A DNA stretch of 64,000 nucleotides, taken from the NCBI GenBank assembly GCA_021442155.1, contig CM038215.1, forward strand, positions 6,844,976-6,908,975, read 5' to 3'. Position 1 is the first letter of the stretch, and every line of letters starts with the position of its first letter. The stretch comes from Cymbidium sinense. Lineage: Eukaryota; Streptophyta; Magnoliopsida; Asparagales; Orchidaceae. Of the stretch, positions 49,434 to 59,700 are shown piece after piece. Position numbers and translations under genes: made by a program. The notes under the pieces are model-generated. The model was not told where the DNA came from. It was given only the letters and a program-made list of their open reading frames with translations, and searched no databases.

Positions 49434-52400
49434 TAGTGTTTTTTTTAAGTTTATTTGGTTTTAGGGTTTAGCATTTTTTTAAATTTATTTGGTTTTAGGG
49501 TTTAGGGTTTATTTGGTATTTAGTTTCTTTAGGTTTAAGTTTAGGGTTTGAGGTTTATAGTTTAGGGTTTAGGTTTCTGATAAAGTTTAGGGTTTAGGGT
49601 TTAGGGTTTAGGGTTTTAAGGTTTATGCTTTTTGGGTTTAGGATATAAGGTTTAGCATTTTTTAGGGTTTAGGATTTAGGGTTTAGGGTTTAGGGTTAGC
49701 TTAGGGTTTAGGGATTAGGGTTAGTTTAGGGTTTATGGTTTTGGGTTTAGTATTTTAGGTTTAGGGTTTTTAATGGTTTAGGATTTAGGGTTTAGGGTTT
49801 AGGGTTTAGGGCTTAGGGTTGTAGGTTTAGGCTTTAGGGTTTATGATTAGTTTTAGGGTTTAGGGTTTAGAGTTTAGGGCTTAGGATTTAGGGTTTAGGG
49901 TATAAGGCTTAGGTTTTAAGATTTAGTGTTTTAAATCATGAACCAGTTTAGGTTTTAGTTTATTTTTTAATTATTTTAGTTTGTTTTATTTTTTTATTTA
50001 GTTTAGTTTATTTATTTTAGTTTATGTTTTTATTTTAGTTTATATTTTTATTTTAGGTTTAGGTTTATTTTTATTTTTATGTTTAGTTTTATTTTTTTTT
50101 TAATTTTTAGGATTAGTTTTATTTTTCATTTTTTGGTTTAGGTCTTTATTTTAATCTTTTAGGTTTTTAGGTTTCATTTAGGTTTATTTTAAGTTTATTT
50201 TTTTAGTTTAGGTTTATGTTTATTTTAGTTCATTATTTTATTTAATTAAGGGTTTAGGTTTGTTTAGTTTAGGTTTACATTTAGGCTTATTTTATTAGTA
50301 TTTTTATTTAGGATTAGGTTATTTTATTTTGTTTATTTTAGGCATAAGTTTTTTTTTAGTTTAGGGTTTAGATTTTTTTTTTTAGGTTATATTTTTTATG
50401 TTTATTTTTTAAGTTTAGGTTTTTGTTTAGTTTTTATTTTATTTTACTTTAGGTTTGTTTTATTTTAATTTTATGTTTAGTTTTTATTTTATTTAGGTAT
50501 TTTATTTTAAGGTTTATATTTTTTATTTTAGTTTAGTTTTTTATTTATTTAATTTAGTTTATTTTTAGGATTAGTTTTTATTTTTATGTTTTTTATTTAT
50601 TTTAGTTTAGCTTTTTTTTGTAAGTTTAGGTTTAGGTTTTTATTTAATTTATTTCCAGGTTTTATTTAGTTTAGGTTTATTCTTTTTAGGTTTGTAGGTT
50701 TAAGGGTTTAGGGTTTGGGTTTAATGTTTTAGGTTTAGGGTTTGGGGTTTAGGGTTAAGTGTTTATGGTTGTATGTTTTAGGGTTTAGGGTTTAGGGTTC
50801 AGGATTTTAAGCTTTAGGGTTTAGGGTTAGAGTATTTTTTAATTATTTTTTATTTTTTAATGTTTTAATTTTATTTAAATTAATTAAACTCATAGATTTA
50901 GGTTTATTTAGCTTAATTTTTATTTTGATTTAGATTTTTTTATTTTAGCTTAGTTTATATATTTTAGCTTTATCTCTTTTAGTTTAGGTTTTTTATTTTT
51001 GTTTGTTCTTTAAGTTTAGGTTTAGGTTTATTTTTAATGTTTAGGTTATATTTTTATTTTTAGGATTAGGTTTCAATTTTTATTTTATTTTTTTAGGTTT
51101 AGATTTTAGTTTTTAATTTTAGGTTTTATTTTTTAGCCTAGGTTTATTTTCATTTTATTTTATTTTATGTAGTTTAGGTTTTCATTTTATTTATTTTAGT
51201 TTAGTTTATTTTAGTTTAGGTTTAGGCTTAGGTTTTTTTAAGTTTAGGGTTTAGGTTTTATTTTTTATTTATTTTTAAGTTTATTGTTTAAGTTTAGGTT
51301 TTTTTTTTTATTTTATTGTACTTTAGGTTTAATTTATTTTTATTTTAGGTTTAGTTTTTATTTTATTAAGGTTTTATTTTTTTAGTTTAGTTTAGGTTTT
51401 ATTTATTTATCTTTTTAGTTTTATTTTTTTATTTTTTTTATTTTGTTTTTAGGTTTAGTTATAAGTTTAGGTTTTAGTTTATGTTTTCATTTTATTTTAT
51501 TTTATTTAAGTTTAGTTTTTTTTATTTATTTTATTTTTATGTTTTATTTAGTTTAGGTTTAAGCTTTTTAGGTTTTTAGGGTTTAGAGTTCAAGGTTTAG
51601 GGTTTAGGGTTTAGGGATTGGGGTTTAGGGTTTAGAGTTGTATGTTTTAGGGTTTTTTATTTTTTATTTTAATTTTTTAAATTAAGCAAACCAGGTTCAG
51701 TTTATTTAGTTTATTTTATTTTGATTTAGGTTTATTTTTTTATTTAGTTTGTTTATTTATTTTAGGTTTATTTATTTTAGTTTAGGTTTTTTATTTTTGT
51801 TTATTTTTTAGGTTTAGGTTTACTTTTTTAGTTTCATTTGTTTTATTTTTTTTTTTTGGTTTAAATTTTATTTTATATATTTATGTTTACGTTTTAAGTT
51901 TTTATTTTATTTATTTAGGTTTAATTTTTAGGTTTTTATTTTAGGTTTATTTTTAGGTTTTATTTTTTAGTTTAGCATTATTTTTTAGATATTTTATTTG
52001 ATTATTTTTTATTTATGTTTTGGTTTAGGTTTTATTTAATTTAATTTAGTTTATTTTAGTTTGCATTTAGGTTTATTTTATTTTTATTTTAGGTTTAGGT
52101 TTTATTTTTTATTTATTTTTAGGTTTTATTGTTAGGTTTATTGTTTAGGTTTAGATTTTTATTTAGTGTTTATTTTATTATATTTTTGGCTTATTATTTT
52201 TTTATTCTCAGTTTAGTTTTTATTTTATTAAGGTTTTTTTTATTTTTTTAGTATAGTTTAGATTTTTATTTATTTTAATTTAGTTTAATTTTTATTTTTT
52301 TTATTTTGTTTTTAGGTTTAGCTTTAGGTTTTAGTTTATGTTTTCATTTTATTTTAGTTTAAATTTTTTATTTATTTTATTTTAGGTTTTAATTAATTTA

Positions 52401-52612
52401 GGGTTTCGGGTTTATGGATTATGGTTTAGGGTTAGGGTCTGGTTAGTGTCTTGGTTTTAGGGTTTATGTTTTAGGGTTTAGGGTTTAGGGTTTTAGGGTT
52501 TAATGTTTTATGTTTAGGGTTTAGGGTTTAGGGTTTTTAGGGTTTAGGGTTTAAGGTTTAGGGTTTAGGTTTTAGGTTAATTATTCAGGTTTTAGTTTAG
52601 GTTTTTGGTTTA
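49434..52612 (+). repeat. Telomere-like / AT-rich satellite block 10
   Basis: The block alternates TTTAGGG-type tracts (49490-49930, 50690-50830, 51580-51650, 52390-52600) with AT-rich tracts. Anchors lie near 49932 (degenerate), 50877 (AAATTAATTAAACTCATAG) and 51679 (AAATTAAGCAAACCAGG), spaced about 0.8-0.95 kb. No gene is seen. Confidence 0.91.
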
Positions 52613-52654
52613 TTTTTCCAACATATAACAAATTCATATTCAACATTTTTTCTT
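52613..52654 (-). pseudogene. GR-RBP fragment remnant, copy 7 (3' UTR end only)
   Basis: Only the last 35 or so bases of the GR-RBP 3' UTR unit remain (AACAAATTCATATTCAACAT), preceded by a short T-run at 52613-52617. The match to the left end of copies 1-6 then breaks off into AT-rich satellite. This is an internal deletion or recombination product of a once longer copy. Confidence 0.75.
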
Positions 52655-54705
52655 TTATTTGTTTAGTTTATTTTTTATTTATTTTATTTATTAAAATTTT
52701 TATTTATATTATGTTTATTTTTTACTTTTATTTAGTTTAGCTTATTTATTTTTAGGATTTTTATTTTTGTCTACATATTCTATTTTTCTTTTGGTTTTTT
52801 ATTTTAGTTTATTTTTTAGGTTTAGGTTTAGGTTTATTTTTAGGTTGAGTTTTATTTTTATTTTCTTTTTTAGATTTAGGTTTTATTTTCTATTTTAGGT
52901 TTAGGTTTAGGTTTATTTTATTTTTTAGGTTTAAGTTTTAGGTTTTATTTTAGGTTTATTTTTGGTTTTATTTTTAGTTTAGGTTTAGGTTTATTTTAGT
53001 TTATTTTATTTTATTTTAGTTTTTATGTTTAGTTTATTTTTATTTCTTTAGTTTAGTTTATTTTAGTTTTAGTTTAGTTTATTTTATGTTGTTTATTTAT
53101 TTTATTTTAGGTTTTATTTTTTTAGTTTTTAGGGTTTATTTTTTAAGTTTATTTTTTTAGGTTTAGTTTATTTAGTTTTATTTTATCCATGTTAGGTTTA
53201 TTTTATTTTTATTTTACATTTAGTTTTTATTTTATTTAGTTTTATCTTAGGTTTATTTAGTTTATTGAGTTTAGTTTATGTTTATTTATTTTATTAAATT
53301 TTATTTTATTTTTAGGTTTGGTTTAGGTTTATTTTATCAGGGCTTTAAGTTTATTTATTTATTTATTTTATTTAGTTTAGGTTTAGGTTTTAAATTTATG
53401 GAGGGTTTATTTAGATTTTAGTAAGGTTTAGGGTTTAGGAGGGCCCAGAGGGTTTATTAGTTTAGGGCCCAGGGAGGGTTATAGGTTTAGGGTTTATGAT
53501 TTTAGATTTATGGAGGGTAGGGCTCAGGTTTGGCCTGGGTTTTAGTTTAGTTTGTTTAGGGCCCAGTGGTTAGGGCTTGTGGTCAGGGTTTTGGGGTTTA
53601 GGGTTTAGGCTTAGGATTTTAGGGTTTAGGTAATTTTAGGGTTGAGTAGCTCAAATTTAGGTTAGTGTAGGGTTTACTTTCTTACTTTAGTTTGTGTTTT
53701 TTTTTAAGGTTTGGTTTATTAAGGTTTTAGGGCTCATCTTAAGAGGGTTTAGGTTGTGGTTAGTTTAGAGTTTGTGGTTTTTTTTAAAAAAAAATTAAGT
53801 AAACTGATAGGTTAAAGTTTATTTAGCTTATTTTATATTTATTTTAGTTTATATTATTTTTTATTTTATTTAGGATTATTTTTTATTTTTATATAATTTA
53901 GTTTATTTATTTTAAGTTTATTTATTTTACTTTAGGTTTTTTCTTTTAGTTTATTTTTTAGGTTTAGGTTTAAGTTTATGTTTATTTTTTAGTTTAATTT
54001 TATTTTTATTTTATTTTTTAGGTTTATGTCTTATTTTTTATTTTTAGGTTTAGGGTTAGGTTTTTATTTTATTTTTTTTAGGTTAAGCTTTTAGGTTTTT
54101 AATTTAGTTTTATTTTTATGGTTTTTTTCCGTTTAGGTTTAGGTTTATTTCTCGGTTTATTTTTTTTATTTAGTTTAGGGTTTAAGTTTAGTTTATTTTA
54201 GGTTTAGGTTTCGGTCTTTTTTATTTTAGTTTAGTTCATTTTAGTTTAGGTTCATGTTTATTTTATTTTGTTAATTTTAGGTTTAGGTTTTTGTTTTGTT
54301 TAGCGTTTATGTTTTATTTTTTATTTATTTCTAGGTAAATTTTTTAGGATTAGGTTTTTATTTATCTTTTATTTTATTTTATTTTAGGTTTATTTTATTT
54401 TTATTTTATGTTTAGATTATAGTTTATTTAGGTTTTATGTAGGTTTGTTTTATTTTTTAGTTTAGTTTAGGTTTTCATTTATTTTATTTTTGTTTAGTTT
54501 TTATTTTTTATTTTATTTTATTTTTAGGTTTAGGTTTTAGTTTATGTTTTTATTTTATTTTATTTTTTTATTTTATTTAGGTTTAGGTATTTTTTAGGTT
54601 TTATTTAGTTTAGGTTTAGATTTTTAGGGTTTATGGTTTATGGTTTTTAGGGTTTTGGTTTTAGGTTTAGGTTTCAAGTTTTAGTTTAGGGTTTAGGGTT
54701 TTCAA
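52655..54705 (+). repeat. Telomere-like / AT-rich satellite block 11
   Basis: AT-rich tracts fill 52655-53400 and 53815-54600. A C-enriched stretch (AGGGCCCAG, GGCCTGGG) occupies about 53400-53660. A clear anchor lies near 53792 (AAATTAAGTAAACTGATAGG). Short TTTAGGG-like sequence at 54620-54700 leads into GR-RBP copy 8. This is the last satellite block of the window. Confidence 0.9.
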
Positions 54706-54774
54706 TTTTTTTTTTAACTGAGAACAAATTCAAATTCAACATTTCTTCTTTTTGATTTCATCAACCAAGTAACA
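54706..54774 (-). pseudogene. GR-RBP fragment remnant, copy 8, cut by the satellite boundary
   Basis: A run of 10 T (54706-54715) is followed by the GR-RBP 3' UTR end (AGAACAAATTCAAATTCAAC, then CATCAACCAAGTAACA). This matches copies 2-6 closely up to 54774, then switches to unrelated sequence where the other copies continue CACCAAG. The break marks the right edge of the satellite domain. Confidence 0.85.
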
Positions 54775-56200
54775 AACTAGGGATGTGAGGTAATCAAATG
54801 ACTCTTGTGGGCTAGCTAAAGCCTCCTGTTCCTAGGAAGTAAAGACTATATACTCATTAGCATTCAATCTTATATAAATCAACACATTAAGCTAGAAGCA
54901 CATGCATTTCTTATGTATTTATAAATAGGATCTTAACACATATTATTATTCATTTTTAAGCTTTTGAAAAATACATTTGGATTTAATAGTGATAATAGCC
55001 ATGACTATATTAAATTAAATCAACACATGCAAGCTTACATAAAGGAAGTCCATTTTATGTTACTTGATTTTGAAAAGATGGATGCATGAATTCAAATAAC
55101 ATACCAAATTTAACATGATTGGAAAGAGGAGAATCAAATATAAGCATGCGATTCATTCAACCAAACTAGTTCTTAAGGATAATCAAATCAAATAAGATTA
55201 TTGGAAGCAAACCAAAGCTTCTTTATTAATTACATTTTGGATTTGATTTGATTTAAAGAGGAGAAGAGAAATCATCATTTGTTGTTTTAAACCAATTCAC
55301 ACATTAGTGATTTGATTTAATTTAAGGAAATGTAATGAAGTTGATTTTATGGGTAAATTAAGTTGAATCCTTAATCAGATGAATTAATTACCCTTACCTA
55401 TGTCACCTTAAAGTAGTTAACTAAATAATTATGAGCCAACATGATATGCATGGAAAATAAACTTGTAATGATCCTAGAAAATAAAAGGGGCCTAATGCAA
55501 TTGGCTCATGATTAATAGTTAATTTGACTAAGGGACTTAATTAATTACTCTTATGGTTTTCCCACACATGTGGATTAACCATAATTTCATTAAACTCCTC
55601 TAGGTTATTAATCACCTAAAGATCTACCCCATGATAGATTTAATTAAGGTATGATGTGATTATGATTTCAATTTGATCAAGTTATTTAATTAATTAGTTA
55701 AATCTTAATTAATTTCATTTTCAAAAAAGGGTGAAATGAACTTAGTGAAAGGGGTCCCAACCTTATTCCTTAGTTCACTTATTATTGAACAATGATTAAT
55801 AAACTTGATTAACCAATTTTTTACTGTTCATGTGATTAATTAATCATTAATTAACTTAAAAGAATAGTTAAGGTTTAATTAGTCAATTTTTCTAATTAAG
55901 TGAGCAACAAATTCCAAGACAATCATGGGAGGCATAGGTCATCCCATTAAATTAATCCACAAAATTTAGAATTAATTACTCAAGTAATTAAAGAGTAATT
56001 AAGCTAATTAATTTTGCAATTAAACATTAATTATACTATTAAAATATAGTTAAAATCCTTGTTAATTAATTATCCTCTGAAATACCTATAGAATGAGTAT
56101 TTATTTGCATTTTTTTATTTCTCTATGATTTTTTATAATTTTTAGAAGTTTTGACCATTAAAAATGATTAATTAAGCTTAATTAAAGCATAATCCTATTG
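54775..56200. other. AT-rich non-satellite sequence, possible retrotransposon flank or LTR
   Basis: Ordinary A/T-rich plant sequence with both strands balanced, many TTAATTAA-type words (55480-56090), and no TTTAGGG units. No long open frame, RNA gene or family is recognised. Its position upstream of a Ty3/gypsy pol suggests the 5' LTR or leader of that element, but I found no second LTR in the window and no clear primer-binding site, so this is only an inference. Confidence 0.4.
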
Positions 56201-56455
56201 ACACCACATGGCGCACTGATGCGAAGCACTTTCCACTTGGTTACTTAAAACTTATCTGACTCAGCACCTACGTGGCGACGACGAATGCGCTTTCTCATCT
56301 AATGGATGTGATATCTCGTTCATCATCTAATTTAAGAGTGGATGGCTATGATTAATCCCATAGCATAATAGGATTAAATCAGATCGATCAAGAAGATCTA
56401 ATCACAACTGTCTGTTCCGATCACGTGGAATGGACTGTGTATGATATAACATCAT

Positions 56456-56689
56456 GTGAGTGAGGGAGATTGGAGTCCGTCCACCATTGCTCACTTGATC
56501 CGAGCTTACCCAAGCTTAGATCAACTCCAAAAGGATCCCACACCTTCACAACATCGATCGGAGGGGATCCAACAGTTAAGATCACACAAAATGCAATTTT
56601 TCTTCAAAAAGCTCCACCCATTCTTGCCTAAGGATCAGTTTTGGAAGCATACCTCACCGGAGCTTAAGACTAGCAGCTCAAATGATTAA
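56456..56689 (+). CDS. Unrecognised small open frame (77 codons)
   Basis: An ATG-to-stop frame encodes a polar, His/Pro/Ser-rich peptide (SPSTIAHLIRAYPSLDQLQ). I do not recognise a domain, signal peptide or membrane segment. It lies in the putative leader or LTR region upstream of the gypsy pol genes and may simply be open by chance in retrotransposon sequence. Confidence 0.2.
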   Translation: MSEGDWSPSTIAHLIRAYPSLDQLQKDPTPSQHRSEGIQQLRSHKMQFFFKKLHPFLPKDQFWKHTSPELKTSSSND

Positions 56690-57480
56690 GGAAGCTTCAC
56701 TTAGTGGGGATGCATCCCTGTTGAGCAACAATTTGATCAATTCATCGAAGTTCACTCAGAAGGCCATGAATTGATGATTTGGAGCTCGACTTTGATGAAA
56801 GTCCCACCTCCGGTGCTCAAGAAGTTTGGGAGATAATTCATTCTTTCTCGATGAGGCCTAGGGAAGGTGTGTGCAAAGTTAATTTGAGTTTTATGGAGAA
56901 ATGGGGAAGTTAGGTTGGAAATGGGAGTGTCCTATTTTGAGAAGGACAGAAATGGTATTTTCTAATCGAGGAACGATCTTGGGAGCTTAAGGAATTGCTC
57001 TAGAGGCTCATCTTGGGTGGATAGGGCTCTGAGGAATGATTTGTGCGACTGTTTAAGTGGAAACGGGAGGGTGTATACCCCCCTTCATCTTGATCGAATG
57101 GTGGGAATATGTTTGGCTTCTAGTGTTCATCTGGCCATCTCAGGGAGTCGTGGGTGGCAGGGAGGAGGTGAGTTGGCTCTGCTTTGTTGGTTGAAGGTGT
57201 GGAGGTGGTTGCCAAGGAGGAATCATGGGTGTCCTATGGGTTTCAAATTCTCCAATGGGGAGGGTGAGGTTATTTAACCTCCCATGGGTCATGGCTGACC
57301 CAACCACCCCTTGGACCAAGTTGGGTATTGTCTTAGGTGCTTAAGTGGAGCATTGAGAGAATACCAAGTGGCCAAGGAATGGAAATGACCACTTAAATTG
57401 GTGATTTGTCGCATGTTATGCCCTTGACCTAAGGGTAGAATAATCATTTGGCATTGTATTTGTTTTGGGTAGATATAAAA
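56690..57480. other. Unassigned sequence upstream of the gypsy pol region
   Basis: Mixed-composition sequence with no recognised gene. An 86-codon plus-strand frame (57017-57277; Gly/Trp/Leu-rich) has no recognisable domain. A TATAAA string lies at 57473-57478, a possible LTR promoter element, but no supporting initiation or LTR structure can be shown. Confidence 0.3.
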
Positions 57481-57499
57481 TGAGCCAAAAGTGGGTTAT

Positions 57500-59080
57500 C
57501 CCAAATTTCTAGTCAATTGGAGTTGATTTGGTAAGGTTTTTCTCAATTTCACTCATTTAGGTCAAATTAGGTTAGGTTGGGTCAAGTTGCCCAACTGGTC
57601 AAATTGGGTCAAACGAAAGGTTGGGTCAAGTTCATATGATTATATGGGATGTTTTGGTTCAATTGGTTTGGTTTAGTTTGGCTTAGATTAGATTTTGGCT
57701 CATTTGAATTTATTTGGGTTAAATGGTTTAAGTGACCAATTTGACCAAATTGGCCAAATTCACTTGGGTTAGGTGTTGGTTTGGCTTTAGTTTACCAATT
57801 GAAGATGATTGTAGGCTTTGGTTTCAATTAATTTGGATTTGTTATTGATATTAGCCAAATTGAATCTTTAGGTCACTTTGGGCTAAGTTGGTCAATTGGG
57901 TTTAATTGGGTCCAATCATGGCTTTCAAAGTTCAATAATCAATTTGGAATGAACTTGAGCCATTGGTTGCAATCAATTTGGTTTATATTTTGATTTGACC
58001 CAATTTGGTCTTTAGGTCAATTTGGGTCAACTTAGGTCAAGATGGCCAATTTTTGGTTTGACTCAATTGAAGGTCAAGTCATATTCGAATATTGATTTTG
58101 ATTTGGTATGAATCATTGGTTTCAAGGGATTTGTCATAGGTTATAATTTGGCTAGTTTAGGTTCATATGGGTTAACGGTTTGACTTGGTTTGACCCAATT
58201 TGGACAATTGATCAACCTAGGGTTATCAACAATTATGATGAGCTTGGTTCAATCCAATTTGAGTAGGATTAGAACTTAGCTCAAATAGGTCAAATTGACC
58301 ACTTTGGGTTAAGTGGAGTAATTGGGTTTAGTTAACTTCATTTTGGATTGAGTTTGATTTAGTTGAGTTCATATATGGATTTGGGAGTGATATAATTTCA
58401 ATTGCAATTGGCTTGATTCAAATGGGTTTTGGTTCATTTGAACATTTCAAGTCAAAAGGGTTAAGTTTGGTTTGACTTGGGTTGATTTTGGTTTAGCATG
58501 ATGATTGTATATTTCATTTATATTTGTGAATATCACTGAAGGTATGATTGATTCACAAGAAAATCAATTGAATTTGGATTTTGAATGAAGGGAATTTGGC
58601 TAAGTCCATGGAGTTGGGTCATGTGGCTTTGGATTTTGATTTGGTTTGATTTAGTTTTGTTGATTTTAAATGTATATTTCATTTAAATTTGTGAATATGA
58701 TTGAAAATATGATTGACTTGTGAGAAAATCAATTGAGTTTGACTTGAGTAGGATTAAGATTTGTCTAAGTCCATGGGATAGGTCATATGGCTTAGGAAGG
58801 GTTTTGATTTAATTTGATTTAGTGTGATTTAGTTTTGATCATTTTAATGTAGATTTGATTTATATTTAAGAAGATGATTGAAGATATAAATTTATTTTGG
58901 GAAAATTAATTGATTTTGATTGATTTGGATTAAGATTTGGCTAAGTCCATGGGATAGGTCATGTGGGTTAAGAAGGGTTTAAAGTTTGGATTTGATCATG
59001 GGCTTCAATCATTTGGTTTTAGAATTTTGGTTTGGATTTGGATTTGAATTTGATGTTTGAACTGAACTTGAGATTTGGTT
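57500..59080 (+). repeat. Degenerate TTGGGTCAA / TTTGGTTTGA low-complexity region
   Basis: About 1.5 kb are dominated by short words such as TTGGGTCAA, AATTTGGTC, GGTTTGACTTGG and GACCCAATTTGG, in loose arrays without a fixed period. Two longer near-repeats begin with AATTTGTGAATAT (near 58523 and 58686), each followed by a GAAAATCAATTGA segment (near 58559 and 58722). Similar T/G-rich arrays occur in plant gypsy LTRs and leaders. There is no coding frame. Confidence 0.6.
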
Positions 59081-59605
59081 TGAGAAGGTGAACATGGAAT
59101 GGATTTGGGTTGTAGGGTAGGTGGATTATCCTAATCCCTAAAGGATAACTTAGTCCTATGGTTAACACTTCTAAGTCTTTAGGCTTAGGTTAAGTGTTTA
59201 GCTAATTGTTAGAAGTGTCTTATGACTAGGTAAGTCTTAGTGTCTAGAAGACTCCCAAGTCTAAGATGGGAAGATTGAATTCGCACTCCAAAAGTGAGGT
59301 CAACAGTGCCTTAGCTCCATAGTGTTGCCCTTAGAGAGAAGATGATTGGAAGACCAATCCAAGTTTCACATTATATACTCATATACATCTTTCAAAGCTT
59401 TGCTTGGGAGACCGTTGGATACATGAGAACAACATAGTTCAATCCTCTCTACATTAGTGTTGAAGTTCGTGAGAGGTGGGATCATCTACCGTGTGAAAGG
59501 AGATCTCAAGCGATTTATAGTTCACGAGGTGGGTATATATGAGAATGCAGCTTACTACCTCCCTCAAAATCAACAATTGTATTCTCGTGAACTTGGCCAA
59601 AGTTT
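59081..59605. other. Unassigned gypsy leader-like sequence
   Basis: No gene is recognised. A 9-bp inverted repeat (GTTCACGAG at 59520-59528, CTCGTGAAC at 59584-59592) flanks a 55-bp spacer. The sequence between the T/G-rich array and the purine tract is where a gypsy leader or primer-binding site would lie, but no tRNA-complementary site is evident. Confidence 0.3.
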
Positions 59606-59700
59606 AAAAATAAAAGAAAAAGAAAAATAAAAGGATAAAAGAAAGAGAAAAGAAAAAGAAAAGAAAAGGGAAAATGAAAAAGAAAATAAAAGGGAGCGAA
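59606..59700 (+). repeat. AAAAGAAAAAG purine tract
   Basis: About 95 bp of nearly pure A/G (AAAGAAAAAGAAAAATAAAA and variants) are interrupted by few pyrimidines. It gives a 72-codon Phe/Leu-rich minus-strand frame that is an artefact of composition. Confidence 0.8.

Noticed and set aside
1..54705. CRISPR array
   Set aside because: The repetition is satellite-like, with variable spacing and no unique spacers. The other content is a plant nuclear genome.
54784..54790. TGTGAGG as the start of a gypsy 5' LTR
   Set aside because: LTRs often begin with TG, but no matching second LTR, CA end or primer-binding site was found in the window.
57017..57277. 86-codon plus-strand frame as a gene
   Set aside because: No recognisable domain, no conserved context, and located in probable retrotransposon leader or LTR sequence.
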